Assembly: GCA_905216075.1 (NCBI GenBank)
Contig: CAJMSO010000045.1
Location: 1-10,181 of the forward strand
Origin: an uncultured bacterium
GTDB lineage: Bacteria > Actinomycetota > Coriobacteriia > Coriobacteriales > Coriobacteriaceae
Direction: 5' to 3'
Length of the DNA stretch: 10,181 nucleotides
A program made the position numbers and the translations under genes. Below, one piece after another: positions 7,509 through 10,181 of the stretch; position 1 is the first letter of the stretch; every line of letters starts with the position of its first letter. The notes under the pieces are model-generated. The model made no database searches. It was not told the origin of the DNA and was given only the letters and a program-made list of their open reading frames with translations.

Positions 7509-9387
7509 CCAGCCGTGCGGTCTGGGAGACATCGCCGTATCAGAGCTCGTGTTGCAACTCGATGCCGCTGCTGCCGAGGAGCGCTACTCGGTCTTTTGGT
7601 GCAATGTGGGCGATGCTGGTAAGCATGCCGTGGCGAACTTTATGGCCGATGTGTGCCAGACGGGCAAGGTCGTCGCGCTCACTCAGCTTGCAGACAACCG
7701 CGTCTTTTTGATGGTTAAGGCGGGCGCGCAGACGGGCGATCTTAATGCCTCGCTTTATCAGGAGCAGGTGGTTCCGATTAAAGCTAATTGGAACGAGTTG
7801 GACGATTACGTTGCACTCCGTTTGCTGTTCAACTCCTGCTCTCAGTTTGAGGGGATTGAGGACGAGGTTCCCAATGACACCGGGCACCTGTATGTCATTA
7901 GCGCCAAGGGTGCCCGCCGCGATGCTGTCGAAAGCGACGGAAGGGGACCTGCCAAGATCGAAACGGTTGAAATCGTTATTGATGAGGATTGCACCTTCGA
8001 TCTTAAGATTCGAACGTTTACCAAGCGCCGTGTGCTTATTGGCAGGGCACAAGGTGACGAGAAAGAGCTCGAGAAGATTAAGAGCCAAGTGGGCTACAGG
8101 CTATCGCCCGTGGCGACGATGGTGCTTGCCCACGAACAAAAAGACGAGTACATCCTGCGTCGCGCCAGGGGCGACAAGCCGTCCAAGCGCCGTGATCTGA
8201 CGTTCTCGGCCCAGGCGGACAAGGTCGCCTATACCAAGAAGGGCATTCTGTATCGAGAGCTGCAGATTCTCGAACGCCGTTACAGCGACTTCGCCCGGGT
8301 GACGCTCATGGAATACCCGCGCAAGAGTTTCTACGAGGTGCTCAAGGGCGATGAGTACGCGCGCGTGGTTGCGGAGCGCATGGCGGGGCGGCGAATCGTG
8401 GTGTCGTTTGCGCGTAATGGGCTTGCCGAAGTGGCGCGCCGGCTGGCCGATCGACTTAACGATTCCTCGTGGGGCGTTCGCGCATCGTATGGCGGAAGGA
8501 CCGTGGATTCGCGGGCGCTGAACCTTGTCGTTGTGCCCAATGAGGTTGCTGAGGACGACGGCTATGCCTTACATGTTGGCGTGGTGGAACAGCACGTGAC
8601 GCCGGATGTGTGCGAGCCACTGTTTAAGGTGGTGCCAAAGCAAAAGGATCGCAATGCGCAAGAGGCGATCCTGGGCGCCATGCTCAAAGAACTGCTGGTA
8701 AAGCAGGATGTTGTCGACGAGCGAGTGGCGGCGTTTGATCTTGACGCTTTGGATATTGAGTCGGTGACGGTGTGTGGCTTAGTCGATGTGCCGTATAAAG
8801 CAAAGGACAAGATTGAGCTGGATTCGCGTATCGCTACGTTGGCGATTGGCGCGGATGGGGGCATGCACTATGCCTCACATTCGGCAGAGGATGGTCCCGA
8901 GGACGAGATGGAGCTCGATCTGCTGACCGCGGACGGCAAAATCGATAAGGGCGCCTATGTCTTTGACGTGCATGCGAACGGGCGGTCTATGCTTGCGCGC
9001 GTGCGGGATACGGGACTGACGACGTTTTCCAACAACTTTATGGCTCTGGTGGGCGAGCATCAGCTCGCGGGCAAGGCGGGGCGTAAGAAAGAGATTTTCG
9101 AGAGCTACAACTCGCCTTATTACGGCATTGGAACGTTCGAGCGCGCGGGCGGGACTTGCTATTTTGTGGGCGTCAACAACGGCACCCAGGAGGATATGGC
9201 GACTGCGATTCACGTGCGTTCGATTGAGATGCTCGGCGGCGATGATTTGTCCGAGTTGTTGGTTCAGCTGGCCAACATAGGCCTTTCGCGCTATAAGGCT
9301 CCGTCCGTGTGGCCGATTCCGGTCAAGTATCTCAACGAGTGCGCTGCGCGTGAGGGCGCGGTGGGGGATGGCGGTGGCGGCAAGTGA
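7492..9387 (+). CDS. Putative PIWI/Argonaute-like protein (pPIWI_RE-like), partner of the helicase-nuclease
   Basis: This is a 631-aa cytoplasmic protein. The GTG start at 7492 follows GGAGG (7478-7482) by nine bases and overlaps the end of the helicase gene, which implies translational coupling and matched amounts. Residues 1-~290 are not recognised. From ~300 a Rossmann-like MID-type stretch appears: strand RRIVVSF, then a helix, then strand NLVVVP, then EQHVTPD (366-372). The C-terminal part suggests an RNase H-like PIWI fold: strand and turn ATLAIGADGG (453-457 region), YYGIGTF (543-549), CYFVGVNN (556-563), strand-helix HVRSIEM with Arg576 and Glu579, and the closing WPIPVKYLNEC (607-617). 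Known pPIWI_RE modules combine a PIWI protein, a helicase and a restriction-type nuclease, and the neighbour supplies the last two. I cannot place a DEDX catalytic tetrad, so it may only bind nucleic acid. The C-terminus is a Gly-rich tail. A novel, unrelated partner of the helicase is the main alternative. Confidence 0.45.
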   Translation: MQSKHNQPCGLGDIAVSELVLQLDAAAAEERYSVFWCNVGDAGKHAVANFMADVCQTGKVVALTQLADNRVFLMVKAGAQTGDLNASLYQEQVVPIKANWNELDDYVALRLLFNSCSQFEGIEDEVPNDTGHLYVISAKGARRDAVESDGRGPAKIETVEIVIDEDCTFDLKIRTFTKRRVLIGRAQGDEKELEKIKSQVGYRLSPVATMVLAHEQKDEYILRRARGDKPSKRRDLTFSAQADKVAYTKKGILYRELQILERRYSDFARVTLMEYPRKSFYEVLKGDEYARVVAERMAGRRIVVSFARNGLAEVARRLADRLNDSSWGVRASYGGRTVDSRALNLVVVPNEVAEDDGYALHVGVVEQHVTPDVCEPLFKVVPKQKDRNAQEAILGAMLKELLVKQDVVDERVAAFDLDALDIESVTVCGLVDVPYKAKDKIELDSRIATLAIGADGGMHYASHSAEDGPEDEMELDLLTADGKIDKGAYVFDVHANGRSMLARVRDTGLTTFSNNFMALVGEHQLAGKAGRKKEIFESYNSPYYGIGTFERAGGTCYFVGVNNGTQEDMATAIHVRSIEMLGGDDLSELLVQLANIGLSRYKAPSVWPIPVKYLNECAAREGAVGDGGGGK

Positions 9388-9431
9388 TGGTGTTGCGCAA
9401 TTATCGCTCCTAGAACTTTTTGAAATTATGC

Positions 9432-9460
9432 TTGCATTGTAAAAGGGGAGAACATATACT
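9432..9460 (+). promoter_or_regulatory. Sigma-70-type promoter of the 64-aa gene
   Basis: TTGCAT (9432-9437) and TATACT (9455-9460) are separated by exactly 17 bp in an AT-rich stretch just after the PIWI-like gene. Transcription would start near 9467, leaving a leader of about 75 nt before ATG 9541. The downstream small gene therefore appears to be a separate transcription unit. Confidence 0.7.
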
Positions 9461-9482
9461 GCAGCCATAGCACATCAGATGG

Positions 9483-9531
9483 GGTCTCAAAAAGAGACCA
9501 AGCAAACGAGTTTTCAGTTTATGTTGAGAGG
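9483..9531 (+). promoter_or_regulatory. Leader with two competing hairpins over the ribosome site
   Basis: GGTCTC (9483-9488) and GAGACC (9494-9499) form a perfect 6-bp hairpin with an AAAAA loop. TCTCAA (9485-9490) is alternatively complementary to TTGAGA (9524-9529), which overlaps the likely ribosome site GAGAGG (9526-9531). The two pairings exclude each other, so the leader could switch translation of the 64-aa gene on and off. No T-run follows the first hairpin, so it is not a standard terminator. Confidence 0.35.
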
Positions 9532-9540
9532 TACTTGAGC

Positions 9541-9735
9541 ATGACCAGCAGAATTTTCCCCCTTTACAACGACAATACCGACCATATCGTTCTCAATACC
9601 ATCTGCGGTTACAGTATTTGTTCTAAGGCTGAGAACTACATGTTCGCTCAAGATGATTTAGAGCTCAGCTCCGAAGATTATGAGTACCTGAATGATATTG
9701 AGCGCGAGCGAGAGTATGAGCTCGGCATCCGCTGA
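9541..9735 (+). CDS. Small acidic hypothetical protein (64 aa)
   Basis: Function is not recognised. ATG 9541 follows GAGAGG (9526-9531) by nine bases; the in-frame TTG at 9535 is less well placed. The N-terminal half is mixed and probably strand-rich (RIFPLYNDN, HIVLNTICGYSICSK). The C-terminal half is acidic and helical (SSEDYEYLNDIEREREYELG). There are two cysteines five residues apart, no signal peptide and no membrane segment. It has its own promoter, so it is probably not part of the helicase/PIWI-like operon even though it lies on the same strand. Its codon use is less GC-rich than the neighbours, which fits a recently acquired or regulatory small gene. A real gene is likely because promoter, ribosome site and reading frame line up. 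Confidence 0.6.
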   Translation: MTSRIFPLYNDNTDHIVLNTICGYSICSKAENYMFAQDDLELSSEDYEYLNDIEREREYELGIR

Positions 9736-9773
9736 TGGATGTGGGCTTGTCTCCAACTCCTCCGATTTAATTA

Positions 9774-9800
9774 CCCCGTTATCACCTCTTTTTAGCGGGG
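9774..9800 (+). terminator. Weak GC-rich inverted repeat after the 64-aa gene
   Basis: CCCCGTT (9774-9780) can pair with AGCGGGG (9794-9800), including one G-U pair. The T-run (TTTTT) lies in the loop instead of after the stem, so this is not a textbook terminator. Its position between the small gene and the next gene is the main reason to list it. Confidence 0.25.
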
Positions 9801-9856
9801 CACGTTAGATCGACTATGTGTATCAAACATCAGCTCATCGTGGGAAGGAATCGGCA

Positions 9857-10181
9857 ATGAGCAAGAGCGTGAATAAGAACATCAACGGCGGCGCTGTGGG
9901 TAAGGCGAAGGCCGCCGGGCATATGACGACGGTTGCCGTGGCGACAATCGCCATGGCGAGCGGGTCGCTGCTGTCTCCGCTGGCTGCGGTGGCGCAGGGT
10001 GCGAACGGTGCCGACACTACTGGGAAGCCGGCTGCGGTGCTTTCCCCGTTGACGAGCGCGGCCGCTGCTAGTGCTGGCGCGGGCACGGTGTCAGCGGCGC
10101 AGAAGGTCGCCAACCTGCAGGCTGCGGTCGATGCGGCTCGCGCTAAGGCCGCTGCCGCCAAGGCCGATTTGGATGCGGCGG
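9857..10181 (+). CDS. Secreted Ala-rich coiled-coil protein, 5' part only
   Basis: The gene starts at ATG 9857, seven bases after AAGGA (9845-9849), and runs off the right edge after 108 codons. The N-terminus is a long signal peptide: a Lys-rich region (KSVNKN, GKAKAAGH), a hydrophobic stretch (TTVAVATIAMASGSLL), and a probable cleavage site AVA-Q near residue 46. The mature part begins with a Gly/Ala/Ser/Thr-rich linker and passes into an Ala-rich helix with regular charged residues (AAQKVANLQAAVDAARAKAA), typical of the stalk or coiled-coil region of Gram-positive cell-surface or cell-wall-hydrolase proteins. The functional domain would be beyond the window. GC content is clearly higher than in the genes to the left, so this looks like core-genome sequence beside an accessory block. 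Confidence 0.8.
   Translation, partial: MSKSVNKNINGGAVGKAKAAGHMTTVAVATIAMASGSLLSPLAAVAQGANGADTTGKPAAVLSPLTSAAAASAGAGTVSAAQKVANLQAAVDAARAKAAAAKADLDAA

Noticed and set aside
6657..7532. 291-aa open frame on the minus strand opposite the helicase-nuclease domain
   Set aside because: It is antisense to a gene with clear motifs and good codon use, and its own sequence has no recognisable domain; GC-rich genes commonly leave such open antisense frames.
8875..9468. 197-aa minus-strand open frame opposite the end of the PIWI-like gene
   Set aside because: Mostly antisense to the PIWI-like gene, with no family resemblance, and it runs into the promoter of the 64-aa gene.
9483..9499. GGTCTC/GAGACC hairpin as terminator of the helicase/PIWI-like operon
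   Set aside because: No T-tract follows on the plus strand, and a promoter lies between it and the operon, so a leader element is more likely.
9521..9538. Five-codon upstream frame MLRGT ending just before the 64-aa gene
   Set aside because: It overlaps the ribosome site and has no ribosome site of its own; too short to support from sequence alone.
9835..10161. 108-aa Ala-rich minus-strand open frame at the right edge
   Set aside because: Antisense to the secreted-protein gene, which has a ribosome site and a clear signal peptide.

Overview
The window looks like chromosomal DNA from a Coriobacteriia gut actinobacterium, most plausibly Collinsella or a close relative. The clues are fairly high GC with a GC-rich third codon position in most genes, strong GGAGG ribosome sites, and an Ala/Lys-rich secreted protein at the right edge. 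The genus is an inference from style, not from a marker gene. No tRNA, rRNA, CRISPR array or insertion sequence was seen.

Layout. Positions 12-2174 (minus strand) hold one large gene for a 720-aa protein of unknown function with an acidic segment and a four-cysteine, CGNR-like zinc site. It is read divergently from a plus-strand cluster across a ~110-bp gap. That gap holds a convincing minus-strand promoter (TTGAAC-17-TAATAT), and copies of GGCTGTT lie inside its spacer and in inverted orientation in its leader. The plus-strand cluster begins with two small acidic proteins (108 and 205 aa). A ~320-bp stretch follows that looks like decayed or marginal coding sequence with a 26-nt pure pyrimidine tract.

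The core of the window is a tightly coupled gene pair. The first gene encodes a 1310-aa SF2 helicase-like protein (motifs I, II, III and VI visible) with a C-terminal PD-(D/E)xK-type nuclease signature. The second overlaps it by 17 nt and encodes a 631-aa protein. Its C-terminal half has features that make a MID/PIWI (prokaryotic Argonaute-like, pPIWI_RE-like) assignment the best hypothesis. Together they would form a helicase-nuclease plus PIWI-like module, probably a defence system against plasmids or phages. The PIWI part rests on motif-level reading only.

Downstream, a 64-aa acidic protein has its own well-formed promoter (TTGCAT-17-TATACT) and a leader that can fold in two mutually exclusive ways, one of which covers its ribosome site. 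The window ends inside a gene for a secreted, Ala-rich, probably coiled-coil protein.

In the proposed working model, the PIWI-like protein would recognise invader nucleic acid, perhaps an R-loop or a guide-target duplex. The helicase would remodel it and the fused nuclease would cut. The small acidic proteins and the divergent zinc protein could be accessory or regulatory. That part is inference from gene order.
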